From positions 1 through 64,000 of the forward strand of contig JAKAFN010000011.1 in NCBI GenBank assembly GCA_021825945.1: a stretch of DNA of 64,000 nucleotides. Direction: 5' to 3'. The notes beneath the pieces were generated by a model, which searched no databases, had not been told where the DNA came from, and was given only the letters and a program-made list of their open reading frames with translations. This document shows positions 1 through 9,288 of this stretch, in pieces; within the stretch, counting starts at the first letter, position 1; the number at the start of each line of letters is the position of its first letter. This stretch comes from Pseudomonadota bacterium (GTDB lineage: Bacteria > Pseudomonadota > Gammaproteobacteria > Burkholderiales > Burkholderiaceae_F). Position numbers and translations under genes: made by a program.

Positions 1-55
1 GTGGGGGGTTTTCAGTGTGATCTTTGCCGGGATTCGAGAACATCATGACCGTTGA
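1..55 (+). CDS. KpsE/BexC/CtrB-like capsule export inner-membrane protein (3' end only)
   Basis: Reading from base 2, the window opens inside a frame that gives WGVFSVIFAGIREHHDR and stops at TGA 53-55. A hydrophobic stretch followed by a short basic/acidic tail with an I/V-R-E-H motif is how KpsE/BexC/CtrB-type polysaccharide co-polymerase proteins end, after their second membrane segment. It overlaps the start of the KpsM-like permease at 45 by 11 bases, as these two genes commonly do in ABC-type capsule operons. Only 17 residues are visible, so the family call rests on this ending plus the context. The alternative reading from base 1 (stop at 46-48) gives no recognisable pattern. Confidence 0.6.
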   Translation, partial: WGVFSVIFAGIREHHDR

Positions 56-839
56 GACCAACCTTACCTTTTGGCAGCAAGCGAATTTGCAACGACGCGT
101 GATATGGGCTCTCGCTATGCGCGAAGTCATCACCCGCTTTGGTCGAGAGGGGTTGGGCGCGTTTTGGTTATTGGCCGAGCCGGCAATGTTCATAATTGGA
201 GTAATGACAATTTTCTCTCACCTTGAACATAATATTAAGTATTCGGTAGCGGAATATCTCGCAGTCAGCTATCCAACGCTCTTGTTTTGGCGAAACGGCA
301 CAAGTCGCGTCACAAAAGCTCTTGAAATCAATCGCGCACTGCTTCATCACCAACCAATTCGCCCAATAGATATCATCTACTCTCGAATTCTTCTGGAATT
401 TGCTGGAGCCGCGGGCTCGTTTGTAACGCTTTACGTGATATTTATACAGCTGGGCATATGCGCATGGCCGGCTGATTGGCTCGCTTTTGCCACCGGCTAC
501 TTGCTTGTAATCTGGTTTTCATTTGGCTTCGTTTTGATCATGGCCGCGCTATCCGAAATGAGCGAAACAATCGATCGCATGTCACATATCATCATTTACC
601 TGATGCTTCCATTCTCGGGAGTATTCATTCCATTATATGGAATTCCGGCTGGATATCGCAATGCACTGATGCGATTTCCCCTGGTTGACGCAGTTGAATA
701 TTTTCACTCAGGATATTACGGCTCGCGCCTCCCAACCTATTACAACATACCATACACGCTAGCCACGACGCTCGCCATTACCCTACTTGCACTATCACTC
801 ACGCAAATCTCAATCCGAAAAGTTCAACTCAACAAGTGA
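45..839 (+). CDS. KpsM/BexB/CtrC-like capsule ABC transporter permease
   Basis: This is a 264-residue membrane protein of the ABC-2 type, matching the usual KpsM-family length (about 260). It begins MTVETN at the ATG at 45; a TTG at 24 is in frame but has no better ribosome site. About six hydrophobic segments are visible, including FIIGVMTIFSH, LLVIWFSFGFVLIMAAL and LMLPFSGVFIPLYGIP, and the last stretch before the basic C-terminus. The family forms the inner-membrane channel that exports lipid-linked capsule chains together with a KpsT-type ATPase and KpsE/KpsD partners. The upstream partial gene fits KpsE; the ATPase is not next door but at 13379. Base composition is AT-rich compared with most of the window. 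Confidence 0.88.
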   Translation: MTVETNLTFWQQANLQRRVIWALAMREVITRFGREGLGAFWLLAEPAMFIIGVMTIFSHLEHNIKYSVAEYLAVSYPTLLFWRNGTSRVTKALEINRALLHHQPIRPIDIIYSRILLEFAGAAGSFVTLYVIFIQLGICAWPADWLAFATGYLLVIWFSFGFVLIMAALSEMSETIDRMSHIIIYLMLPFSGVFIPLYGIPAGYRNALMRFPLVDAVEYFHSGYYGSRLPTYYNIPYTLATTLAITLLALSLTQISIRKVQLNK

Positions 840-852
840 ACACAAGATCACG

Positions 853-3447
853 ATGACAACCACCCAAACCATCACGAATGTCGAGCAGCTATTGCCATTA
901 GAAGGTCACGAGTTTATCGTATCCTGCTATATGGCGCTCCTAGATCGCACCCCCGACTCCAATGGCTTAGAACATTACACAAACATCCTTAAAAAACATG
1001 GAAAGCAACGAGTCATAGCTGACATCGCAAACACCAGACATGAGTCGGTCCGTCAAATCACTGGGCTCGAAAGCATTCTTAAAAGGAAAGAAAAATCCAT
1101 CTTGGGTTTTCTTTCTCACCGTACCAGCAAACAAAGTACGCACCACGTAAACGAGTCGCCAGAAACAGTAGCGTCAATTGAGGCAGTTCAGCCTGTTCCC
1201 AGCAAAACGATATCGCCCCCCAATCCAATTGACCGAATAACAAGGTTCGACCTTACTCCCGTGCGATCGATCGTCCCAGACGCACGCCACCAATATCGTG
1301 CTATTGATAATGATCCTCAATTTAGAACGTCAAATCAATACTGCTTCTCAAGCGGATGGTATCGACTCACACTTCGCCTCTACCTATCAAATGGGTTTGG
1401 AGTATTCGAGGTTTTTCCCAGCGGGCACCCTATAGGACGTTTTACAGCCCCCGTCAGATCAAATACAACTCATGTTTTTTTTATTTTTCTAACCGAACCG
1501 AATGATTACATCAGGGTAGATCCAGTGGATCGCCCATGCGGTTTTGACATAATTCAATTTGATTTAATAAGACTTTCCAACACCCCAACCGCAGAGAACT
1601 TTAACGACTCGCTGCACTCAATTCCGCAATTGTATAAATTTCCCGAAAGCGACCAATCTGATAACGAATGCATCGACACCCAAATTGCCAGTGCAATTTA
1701 TTTTCAGAAATTACAAAAAAGCGCAAACTACCTGTACGAGCAATTTGCCTACATTCGCTGGATTGAATTCGTAGAGCGCCCTTGGCGAAAAAAAACTGAA
1801 ACGGCTGCGATCAGCAAAAATAGACTTGCCGGAAAAGAAACGCCAATAATTTCCATCGTGATGCCAGTATTTAACACTCCGAAAAATTATCTATCTCTTG
1901 CGATTGAATCAGTCATCGCTCAAAGCTATCCATATTTCGAACTCTGCATCGTCGACGACAACTCCAGCGTTGACCATACGAAAACCACCATTTCGCATTA
2001 TGCCGCCAAAGATGATCGCATTAAAGTAACATATCGAAACGAGAACGGCCATATTAGTCGAGCCACAAACACGGGCATCTCGATGGCACAAGGAAAGTAC
2101 GTGGCATTTATGGACCACGACGACATCCTAGACGAACATGCCTTGTACAGCTGTATCGAGGCATTCGACGCCAATCCAGATGCTGCATTAGTTTACTCTG
2201 ACGAGGATTTCATCGATGAGTTTGGGAATCGCAATAATCCCCACTTTAAATCTGACTGGAACCCTGACCTTCTAACTTCCCATAACTACATTACCCACTT
2301 TGCTGCCGTAAATAGAGAAAAATTGTCCAATGAGCTTTATTTTGATCCCATCTGCGATGGCGCGCAAGATTACGACTTCTTTTTAAGAGTAACCAGCAGC
2401 ATTCGACCCGAGCAGATCGTACATATTCCACGAATCCTCTATCACTGGCGCGCTCATCCTGATTCGACAGCCTCAGATGGAAAGGCAAAAAGTTACACAG
2501 AGCGAGCGGGCGCTCTGGCTCTAAAAAAATTCTGCGAAAAAAAGCAGATTTCAGCAGAGGTGCTACATCTAGGTGAAAATGCATTTCACCTTCAAAGGGC
2601 TATTGATAAAATGACACGCCCACTAGTGTCAATCATCATCCCCAATAAAGATCAAAGTCAGCTCCTAAAAAAATGCATCGACAGCATTTTTCTCAAAACA
2701 AGCTACGATAGATTTGAAATCTTAATTGTTGAAAATAACTCAATCGACAGCGCGACGTTTACACTTTATAGGGACCTAAAGAACAAACACTCGAATATCA
2801 GCATAATTTACTCTCCGTTAGACTTTAACTGGTCTAGGCTAAATAATGTCGGCGCCCAGGAGTCGTCTGGTGAGATTCTGCTTTTTTTGAATAACGACAT
2901 CGAAGTCGTTAACGGCGACTGGCTTAATGAGATAGTCGCTCAATGCCTGCGACACGAAATAGGGTGCGTTGGTGCATTACTACTCTACCCCGACTTTCGA
3001 ATTCAACATGCGGGACTTATTCTTTCCCTAGGTGGGTTGGCTGGAGTCTCTCACAAAATGCGAGACTATTCCGACCCTGGATATTTTCGAAGGGCCACTC
3101 TTACTCAAAATTTATCCGCAGTTACCGGCGCATGCCTAGCCGTTCGACGCGAGGTTTTCGATGCTGCGGGAAACTTTTCCGAGGATTTTCCAATAGCATT
3201 CAACGACGTGGACTTTTGCCTAAAGGTAAGGTCTTTGGGGTTATTAAACTTATACACACCGCATGCAATCCTCATACACCATGAAAGTGTATCCCGCGGC
3301 TACGAAATAACCGCAGAGAAGCAATTTCGCATTCATATGGAAAAACTGCGCATGCAAAAAAAGTGGGCGAACCAGCTCCGATTTGATCCGTATTACAACC
3401 CAAACCTTACTACTGACAAAGAAGACTTTTCACTGGGCGACTTTTAA
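853..3447 (+). CDS. Bimodular family 2 glycosyltransferase with N-terminal DUF4214-like domain
   Basis: An 864-residue protein starting at ATG 853, 13 bases after the permease stop; an in-frame TTG at 787 would overlap the permease and looks spurious. Residues about 10-60 (MALLDRTPDSNGLEHY) resemble DUF4214, a domain common in large capsule glycosyltransferases. Two GT-A domains follow: the first from about residue 330 (IVMPVFNTP, then DDNSS and MDHDD near 420) and the second from about 590 (SIIIPNKDQ, then FLNNDIEV near 680), ending with the HHESVSRG signature. Both nucleotide-sugar DxD-type motifs look intact, so it may transfer two sugars. Codons are AT-rich, unlike the rml genes downstream. 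The substrate is unknown; polymer elongation in the capsule is inferred from context. Confidence 0.88.
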   Translation: MTTTQTITNVEQLLPLEGHEFIVSCYMALLDRTPDSNGLEHYTNILKKHGKQRVIADIANTRHESVRQITGLESILKRKEKSILGFLSHRTSKQSTHHVNESPETVASIEAVQPVPSKTISPPNPIDRITRFDLTPVRSIVPDARHQYRAIDNDPQFRTSNQYCFSSGWYRLTLRLYLSNGFGVFEVFPSGHPIGRFTAPVRSNTTHVFFIFLTEPNDYIRVDPVDRPCGFDIIQFDLIRLSNTPTAENFNDSLHSIPQLYKFPESDQSDNECIDTQIASAIYFQKLQKSANYLYEQFAYIRWIEFVERPWRKKTETAAISKNRLAGKETPIISIVMPVFNTPKNYLSLAIESVIAQSYPYFELCIVDDNSSVDHTKTTISHYAAKDDRIKVTYRNENGHISRATNTGISMAQGKYVAFMDHDDILDEHALYSCIEAFDANPDAALVYSDEDFIDEFGNRNNPHFKSDWNPDLLTSHNYITHFAAVNREKLSNELYFDPICDGAQDYDFFLRVTSSIRPEQIVHIPRILYHWRAHPDSTASDGKAKSYTERAGALALKKFCEKKQISAEVLHLGENAFHLQRAIDKMTRPLVSIIIPNKDQSQLLKKCIDSIFLKTSYDRFEILIVENNSIDSATFTLYRDLKNKHSNISIIYSPLDFNWSRLNNVGAQESSGEILLFLNNDIEVVNGDWLNEIVAQCLRHEIGCVGALLLYPDFRIQHAGLILSLGGLAGVSHKMRDYSDPGYFRRATLTQNLSAVTGACLAVRREVFDAAGNFSEDFPIAFNDVDFCLKVRSLGLLNLYTPHAILIHHESVSRGYEITAEKQFRIHMEKLRMQKKWANQLRFDPYYNPNLTTDKEDFSLGDF

Positions 3448-3452
3448 TGTTG

Positions 3453-3472
3453 GTCCTTCGGACTTATCTTTT
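3453..3472 (+). terminator. Weak hairpin plus T-rich run after the glycosyltransferase
   Basis: Just after the stop at 3447, GTCC (3453-3456) pairs with GGAC (3460-3463) across a TTC loop and is followed by TTATCTTTT. The stem is only four base pairs, so this is at best a weak Rho-independent terminator. It sits at the border between the AT-rich segment and the GC-rich rml operon. Confidence 0.3.
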
Positions 3473-3551
3473 AACACAGTAATACCAAGCGGGAAAGAGC
3501 GCGGTCTACGAATCGCTTGCCATTGAACCACCGAACTTTTAGGAATCCACC

Positions 3552-4619
3552 TTGATCTTCGTTACTGGAGGCGCTGGCTTTATTGGCGCCAATTTTGCTC
3601 ACCACTGGTTGTCATTCAGCACCGAGCCGGTTCTGGTGCTGGACGCGCTGACTTATGCGGGCAACCTGGAAAGCTTGGCGGCGCTGCGCGGCGATGCTCG
3701 CTTCGGATTCGAACGTGTGGATGTATGCGATCGCGACGCGGTGGCAGCCCTGCTGGCGCGCCACCAGCCGCGCGCGGTGCTGCATTTTGCCGCCGAGAGC
3801 CATGTGGACCGCTCCATCGTTAGCCCCGGAGACTTCATCCGGACCAATGTGCATGGCACATTCGAACTGCTCAATGCGGTGCGCGCCTATTGGGATGAAC
3901 TCCAGAGGAATATGCGCGAGGCTTTCCGTTTCCTGCACGTATCCACGGACGAAGTGTACGGCTCGCTACGTCCTGAAGACCCGGCATTCAGCGAATCTAC
4001 GCCCTACGCCCCCAACAGCCCTTATGCCGCGTCCAAAGCCGCCAGCGATCATCTGGTCCGAGCCTGGCACCACACCTACGGTCTGCCGACGCTGACCACG
4101 AACTGCTCCAACAACTATGGTCCATATCAATTTCCCGAGAAATTGATTCCGCTGATGATTCACAACGCCTTGGCCGGCAAGCCCCTGCCCGTCTACGGCG
4201 ACGGCCAGAACGTGCGCGACTGGCTCTACGTCGAGGACCATTGCCGCGCCATCGCGCGGGTGCTGGAAGCGGGCAGGCCCGGCGAGACCTACAACATCGG
4301 CGGGCACAACGAGGTGCGGAACATCGACGTCGTCCACACCCTGTGCGACCTGCTGGACCGCATGCGTCCGCGGGCCGATGGGGAAAGCTATCGCAGCCAG
4401 ATTCGTTTCGTCGCCGACCGGCCCGGCCATGACCGGCGCTATGGCATCGATGCGAGCAAGATCGAACGCGAGCTGGGCTGGACCCCGCAAGAGACCTTCG
4501 CCACCGGACTGGAGCGCACCGTGCAGTGGTACCTCGACCATCAGGACTGGGTCGACAACGTCACCAGCGGCGCCTACCGGCAATGGGTAACGCAGCAGTA
4601 CGGCGGGGACGCGGCATGA
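3552..4619 (+). CDS. rmlB: dTDP-glucose 4,6-dehydratase RmlB
   Basis: This 355-residue short-chain dehydrogenase catalyses the second step of dTDP-L-rhamnose synthesis. The NAD-binding motif TGGAGFIG lies at residues 5-12, the STDEVYG segment carries the catalytic Asp-Glu pair, and YAASK is the active-site Tyr-x3-Lys. Length equals the family norm. The start is TTG: an in-frame TAG at 3540-3542 closes the frame upstream, no ATG or GTG lies before the Rossmann motif, and AGGA at 3541-3544 is well placed as ribosome site. It opens the rmlBDAC operon, overlapping rmlD by four bases (ATGA). GC content rises sharply here compared with the preceding gene. Confidence 0.97.
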   Translation: MIFVTGGAGFIGANFAHHWLSFSTEPVLVLDALTYAGNLESLAALRGDARFGFERVDVCDRDAVAALLARHQPRAVLHFAAESHVDRSIVSPGDFIRTNVHGTFELLNAVRAYWDELQRNMREAFRFLHVSTDEVYGSLRPEDPAFSESTPYAPNSPYAASKAASDHLVRAWHHTYGLPTLTTNCSNNYGPYQFPEKLIPLMIHNALAGKPLPVYGDGQNVRDWLYVEDHCRAIARVLEAGRPGETYNIGGHNEVRNIDVVHTLCDLLDRMRPRADGESYRSQIRFVADRPGHDRRYGIDASKIERELGWTPQETFATGLERTVQWYLDHQDWVDNVTSGAYRQWVTQQYGGDAA

Positions 4620-5521
4620 TCCCCCGCATCCTGCTGTTGGGAGCCGAGGGTCAGGTCGGTTGGGAGTTGCGCCGCGCATTGCTGCCGCTGGGGAGCGTAA
4701 CGCCCTGTAGCCGGGCCGAGGCGGATCTGTCCGATCTTGCCGCGGTGGAAGCGTTGCTTCGGCGCGAACGGCCGCAGGTCATCGTCAACGCCGCGGCGTA
4801 TACCGCGGTGGACAAGGCCGAAACGGAGATCGACGCGGCGATGCGCGTGAACGCGGAGGCGCCGGGTCTGCTGGCCCGGCATGCGGCAGAACACGATGCG
4901 TTGCTGGTGCACTACTCGACCGACTACGTTTTCGACGGCGGCAAGACGGCCCCATACACCGAGGAGGATCGGACCGATCCCCAAAGCGTCTACGGGCGCA
5001 GCAAGCGGCTCGGTGAGGAGGCGATCCAGCGCGCCGGTTGCCGGCATCTGATCTTTCGCACCTCGTGGGTCTATGCCGCCCGTGGCGGCAATTTCGCCAG
5101 GACGATGCTGCGGCTGGCGCGGGAACGCGACACCCTGCGGGTGGTGGCCGACCAGGTCGGCGCACCGACCAGCGCGGAACTGATCGCCGACGTGACCGCG
5201 CACGGGATCCATCGCCTGCAGACCGATCCGCAAGCGCACGAACTGGGCGGCCTCTACCACCTGGTTGCGGCGGGCGAGACCTCCTGGCACGGCTACGCGC
5301 GCCACGTCCTGGCGCACGCCCGACAGCTCGGCTGGGACCTGCGTTGCGATCCGGACGCCGTGCAACCGATCGCCACCGCCGACTACCCGCTTCCGGCCAA
5401 GCGCCCCGCGAACTCGCGCCTTGCCACCCAACGACTGCGCACCGCGTTCGGACTTACGCTGCCGGACTGGACGATTCAGGTGGATCGTCTGATCGCGGAA
5501 CTGCCCCGTAGCGCAACCTGA
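4616..5521 (+). CDS. rmlD: dTDP-4-dehydrorhamnose reductase RmlD
   Basis: A 301-residue protein performing the last step of dTDP-L-rhamnose synthesis, the NADPH-dependent reduction of dTDP-4-keto-L-rhamnose. The N-terminus [18 protein letters not shown] has the RmlD-type GxxGQxG nucleotide-binding loop. [24 protein letters not shown] and the VYGRSK Tyr-x3-Lys are typical. The ATG at 4616 overlaps the rmlB stop (ATGA), which fixes the start. Fifteen bases separate its end from rmlA, indicating one transcript with tight translational coupling. Confidence 0.97.
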   Translation: MIPRILLLGAEGQVGWELRRALLPLGSVTPCSRAEADLSDLAAVEALLRRERPQVIVNAAAYTAVDKAETEIDAAMRVNAEAPGLLARHAAEHDALLVHYSTDYVFDGGKTAPYTEEDRTDPQSVYGRSKRLGEEAIQRAGCRHLIFRTSWVYAARGGNFARTMLRLARERDTLRVVADQVGAPTSAELIADVTAHGIHRLQTDPQAHELGGLYHLVAAGETSWHGYARHVLAHARQLGWDLRCDPDAVQPIATADYPLPAKRPANSRLATQRLRTAFGLTLPDWTIQVDRLIAELPRSAT

Positions 5522-5536
5522 CCCCGGAGCGACCTC

Positions 5537-6418
5537 ATGCAACGCAAGGGCATCATCCTCGCCGGAGGTTCCGGCACCCGCCTCTACCCCGTCACCCAGG
5601 CGGTGAGCAAGCAGCTTCTGCCGGTCTATGACAAGCCGATGATTTACTACCCGCTCAGTACCCTGATGCTGGCGGGCATCCGCGACGTGCTGGTGATCTC
5701 CACGCCGCAGGACACGCCGCGCTTCGCGCAACTGCTGGGCGACGGCAGCCAGTGGGGAATTCATCTGCAGTATGCGGTGCAACCCAGCCCGGACGGCCTG
5801 GCCCAGGCCTTTCGGATCGGCCGGGATTTCGTCGGCAACGCGGCGAGCAGCCTGATCCTGGGCGACAACCTGTTCTGGGGCCACGACCTGCAGATCGCCC
5901 TCAAGGCCGCGAACGCGCAGGAAAGCGGCGCCACCGTGTTCGCCTATCACGTCCACGATCCCGAACGCTACGGCGTGGTCGAGTTCGACGGCGCGGGCCG
6001 GGCGGTCAGCATCGAAGAAAAGCCTTCGCGACCGAAGAGCAGCTTCGCCGTGACCGGGCTCTACTTCTACGACAACCGGGTGATCGACATCGCCGCGGAT
6101 CTGCGGCCGTCACCGCGCGGGGAACTCGAGATCACCGACGTCAACCGGGTATATCTGGAGCAGGGGCAGTTGCAGGTGCAGACCCTGGGGCGGGGCTACG
6201 CCTGGCTCGACACCGGCACCCATGAAAGCTTGCTCGAGGCCGGCCAGTTCATCGCCACCATCGAGAAACGCCAGGGGCTCAAGATCGCCTGCCCCGAGGA
6301 AATCGCCTTGCGCCAAGGCTGGATCGACGCCGATGCGGTGGCGGCGCTGGCGGCGCCGATGACCAAGAACGGCTACGGCCAATATCTGATGCGCGTCCTA
6401 CAGGAAATGCAAGCATGA
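5537..6418 (+). CDS. rmlA: Glucose-1-phosphate thymidylyltransferase RmlA
   Basis: A 293-residue nucleotidyltransferase that makes dTDP-glucose from dTTP and glucose-1-phosphate, the first committed step of the rhamnose pathway. The start region [15 protein letters not shown] holds the G-G-x-G-T-x-R nucleotide loop, followed by [16 protein letters not shown]. Later ILGDNLFWG and [17 protein letters not shown] match the catalytic core. Length is that of RmlA (about 290). The ATG at 5537 follows rmlD closely, and the 3' end overlaps rmlC by four bases. Confidence 0.97.
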   Translation: MQRKGIILAGGSGTRLYPVTQAVSKQLLPVYDKPMIYYPLSTLMLAGIRDVLVISTPQDTPRFAQLLGDGSQWGIHLQYAVQPSPDGLAQAFRIGRDFVGNAASSLILGDNLFWGHDLQIALKAANAQESGATVFAYHVHDPERYGVVEFDGAGRAVSIEEKPSRPKSSFAVTGLYFYDNRVIDIAADLRPSPRGELEITDVNRVYLEQGQLQVQTLGRGYAWLDTGTHESLLEAGQFIATIEKRQGLKIACPEEIALRQGWIDADAVAALAAPMTKNGYGQYLMRVLQEMQA

Positions 6419-6963
6419 AGGTTGTTACGACGGCGCTGCCGGAAGTCCTGATCCTCGAACCGAAGGTCTTCGGCGACGACCGCGGCTTTTTTCTCGAGAG
6501 CTACAACCGCAAGACCTTCGCCGCCGATACCGGCGTCGATATCGAGTTCGTGCAGGACAACCACTCCCGCTCGGCCCGGCACGTGCTGCGCGGCCTGCAC
6601 TACCAGTTGGTGCGGCCGCAGGGCAAACTGGTCCGGGTCGTTTCCGGCGCGGTCTGGGACGTGGCCGTCGATCTCCGCCGCAGCTCGCCCCGGTTCGGCC
6701 AGTGGGTGGGGGTGGAGCTGTCGGCCGACAACAAGCGCCAGCTCTGGGTGCCGCCGGGGTTCGGTCACGGCTTCGTGGTCCTGAGCGAAACGGCCGATTT
6801 CCTCTACAAGACGACCGAGTATTGGTACCCTGAGCACGATCGCAGCCTGCGCTGGAACGACCCGCAGTTGGGCATCGCGTGGCCGATCGGCGACGTGCAC
6901 CCATCGCTGGCGGCCAAGGACGCCGACGCCCCCCTGCTCGAAGGCGCCGAGGTCTACGCTTGA
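6415..6963 (+). CDS. rmlC: dTDP-4-dehydrorhamnose 3,5-epimerase RmlC
   Basis: A 182-residue cupin-fold epimerase, the third enzyme of dTDP-L-rhamnose synthesis. LRGLHYQ contains the catalytic His, and [13 protein letters not shown] and [13 protein letters not shown] are the conserved substrate-binding strands with the catalytic Tyr. Length is typical (about 180). ATGA overlap with rmlA sets the start at 6415. The gene closes the rmlBDAC block; its stop overlaps a possible TTG start of the next glycosyltransferase, so that gene is probably part of the same operon. Confidence 0.97.
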   Translation: MKVVTTALPEVLILEPKVFGDDRGFFLESYNRKTFAADTGVDIEFVQDNHSRSARHVLRGLHYQLVRPQGKLVRVVSGAVWDVAVDLRRSSPRFGQWVGVELSADNKRQLWVPPGFGHGFVVLSETADFLYKTTEYWYPEHDRSLRWNDPQLGIAWPIGDVHPSLAAKDADAPLLEGAEVYA

Positions 6964-9227
6964 CCGGTTCGGCCGCGGCGGTGGTCCCGCCCGGCGTGGC
7001 CGGCGCGCGGCAGCAGCGCGTACAGCGCGTCAAGAACCGCCTGTATCCGCTGACGCCGTTCACCAAGGCCCTCGAGTTCCTGGTCGAATGCCTGCCGCGG
7101 CAACTGGTCGACGTTGCCCTGGAACCCGACCGCGACGTCCTCGCCCTGACCGACGGCGAATACCGCGCCAACGGCGAGCGTCCGAGCTTTGCGGTGCGCC
7201 TGCAGCCCCCCTCCCTCGGCGGTGGGTGGTTCTATCTCGAAGCGGCCCTGGTTCGCCACACCGGCGACCGGGACGCCCTGTTCCAGGGCAGCCGACGCGC
7301 AACGGACGGAACCCTTGTCGAGTTCGAGATTCCGATTCCGAGCAACCTGCGCGGCAGCGTGCGCGAGGTGATCCGCATTCCGGCCGGGGTGGAGTCGCTG
7401 TTCTGGATTCCGATGCGCGCGCCGGGGTATTTCGCGCAAAGCGAGTTGCTCCTGCATCGGGTCAGTGGGCTGGAGGCGTGGCTGCGCCGGGCGCATCGCG
7501 TGCTCCTGAGTCTGTGGCAGCAACGCCATGCGAGCCTCGACGCCAAGGAAGGCCTGACGGTGGGCGGCGCCCTGCGCGATCTGCAGGATGCCTACCTGCG
7601 CACCGCCCGGATGCAGATCCGGCGCTATCGCGGTCTCGACTACGCCGGCTTCATCGCGCGCCTCGAAACGCCGTCCCGGGACCTGGATACGGCGCGACGG
7701 CAGGTCGCGGCGGCGGCGCATCGGCCGCGATTCCGGCTGATCGTCGACCTGCCATCGGATGCCGACCCGGAGCAGCGCGATGCCGCGCGGGATTCGACGC
7801 TGCGGTCCGTGCGCGCACAGGAATACGGCGACCAGGACGTCGTGGTCGGGATGGGTGAGCCCGTTGCCACGACGCCGGCTGGCGGTGATTTTGTCCTGCT
7901 GCTGGAGGCCGGGGACATCCTGGCGCCGCATGCCCTGCTCCTGCTCGCGCAGGCGATCCTGGCGCATCCGGCGGCGGTACTGCTTTATCCCGACCACGAC
8001 AGTCTCGACGCCGAGGGCCGCCGCAGCAACCCGCAGTTCAAGCCCGACTGGAACCCCGACCTCCTGCCGGCGTACGACTATCTCGGTGGCGTGTGCTGCA
8101 TTGCGGGCGATGCGTGGCGTGATGCATCGGGCGATGCCGGGAGCGGTCCGGAGACAAGCGACGCGGCGCTGCGGCGCTATGCCCGCGTGCTGCGCATCAC
8201 GCGGGCGTGCGCGCCGGAACGCATCGTCCATGTGCCGCGGGTGCTGGTTCACCGCCCCACGCGGGCCGAGGTCCCCCCTTCGGCAGCGTCCGAAGAGGCC
8301 GCCCGGCGCGTGGTTGCGGAGGCGCTGGCGCCGCAGGGCGCAATCGTCGAACCGGGCCTGCTGCCGGGCACCCGCCGCGTGCGCTACCCGGTCCCCGCGC
8401 CCGCGCCGCTCGTCACCATCATCGTGCCGACGCGCGACAAGCTCGAGATCCTGCGGGCGTGCATCGAGAGCGTCTGTACGCGCACGGACTACCCGAATTT
8501 CGAGATCTGCATCATCGACAACCGCTCGGTCGAACCGGAAACGCTCGCATGGCTGCGCGACGTGGCGGCCGACCCGCGCATCCGCGTCCTGCGCGACGAC
8601 CGCGACTTCAACTACTCGGCGCTCAACAACCGCGCGGTGGCGCAGGCCGCGGGATCGGTGGTCGTATTGCTCAACAACGACATCGAAGTGATCGCGCCCG
8701 ACTGGCTGACGGAAATGGTCAGCCACGCCTTGCGGCCGGAAATCGGCGCCGTCGGCGCCAAGCTGCTCTACCCCAACGGCATGGTCCAGCATGCGGGCGT
8801 CGTGCTCGGCATCGGCGGCGTGGCCGGCCACGTTCACCGTTACCTCGACGGCAAGGATCCCGGGTACATGAACCGCGCGATGGTGACCCAGAACCTCTCG
8901 GTGGTGACGGCGGCCTGCCTGGCGGTGCGCAAGGCCGTCTATGAGGAGGTGGGCGGGCTCGACGAGGAAAACCTGCACGTCGCCTTCAACGACGTCGATT
9001 TCTGCATCCGCCTCACCCGCGCCGGCTACCGCAACCTCTTCACGCCCCACGCCCTGCTCACCCATCACGAATCGCTGAGCCGCGGCCACGACGATACCCC
9101 GCACAAAAAGGCGATTTTTGAACGAGAATTCGGCTACATGAAGCGGCGCTGGGGGCCGTTCCGGGACCCGGCGTACAACCCGAACCTGACGCTGGAGTTC
9201 GAGGACTATTCGCTGCGCCGGTCGTGA
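6960..9227 (+). CDS. Bimodular family 2 glycosyltransferase with a degenerate first domain
   Basis: About 755 residues if translation starts at TTG 6960, which overlaps the rmlC stop (TTGA); GTG 6981 is an alternative. The C-terminal half is a standard GT2 domain from about residue 480 (TIIVPTRDKLEI, LLNNDIEV near 570, HHESLSRGH). It is clearly related to the second domain of the protein at 853. The middle (about residues 255-460) aligns with the first GT2 domain of that protein (NPQFKPDWNPDLLPAYDY against NPHFKSDWNPDLLTSHNY). However, the usual VxxPVxN start is reduced to LIVDLPSD and the acidic DHDD motif is replaced by LLLEAGD. Only one active site therefore looks complete. Probably adds a sugar, perhaps rhamnose, to the capsule repeat; the substrate is inferred from rml context only. 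Confidence 0.85.
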   Translation: MTGSAAAVVPPGVAGARQQRVQRVKNRLYPLTPFTKALEFLVECLPRQLVDVALEPDRDVLALTDGEYRANGERPSFAVRLQPPSLGGGWFYLEAALVRHTGDRDALFQGSRRATDGTLVEFEIPIPSNLRGSVREVIRIPAGVESLFWIPMRAPGYFAQSELLLHRVSGLEAWLRRAHRVLLSLWQQRHASLDAKEGLTVGGALRDLQDAYLRTARMQIRRYRGLDYAGFIARLETPSRDLDTARRQVAAAAHRPRFRLIVDLPSDADPEQRDAARDSTLRSVRAQEYGDQDVVVGMGEPVATTPAGGDFVLLLEAGDILAPHALLLLAQAILAHPAAVLLYPDHDSLDAEGRRSNPQFKPDWNPDLLPAYDYLGGVCCIAGDAWRDASGDAGSGPETSDAALRRYARVLRITRACAPERIVHVPRVLVHRPTRAEVPPSAASEEAARRVVAEALAPQGAIVEPGLLPGTRRVRYPVPAPAPLVTIIVPTRDKLEILRACIESVCTRTDYPNFEICIIDNRSVEPETLAWLRDVAADPRIRVLRDDRDFNYSALNNRAVAQAAGSVVVLLNNDIEVIAPDWLTEMVSHALRPEIGAVGAKLLYPNGMVQHAGVVLGIGGVAGHVHRYLDGKDPGYMNRAMVTQNLSVVTAACLAVRKAVYEEVGGLDEENLHVAFNDVDFCIRLTRAGYRNLFTPHALLTHHESLSRGHDDTPHKKAIFEREFGYMKRRWGPFRDPAYNPNLTLEFEDYSLRRS

Positions 9228-9288
9228 CGGCAGGCGAAGGCGTTCGACTGCTTCGGGGTGACCGAGCGCCATCGCACAAGGAAACGGG

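Noticed and set aside
4574..5956. Long minus-strand open frame opposite rmlD and rmlA
   Set aside because: It lies antisense to well-supported rml genes, has no recognisable motif and typical shadow composition.
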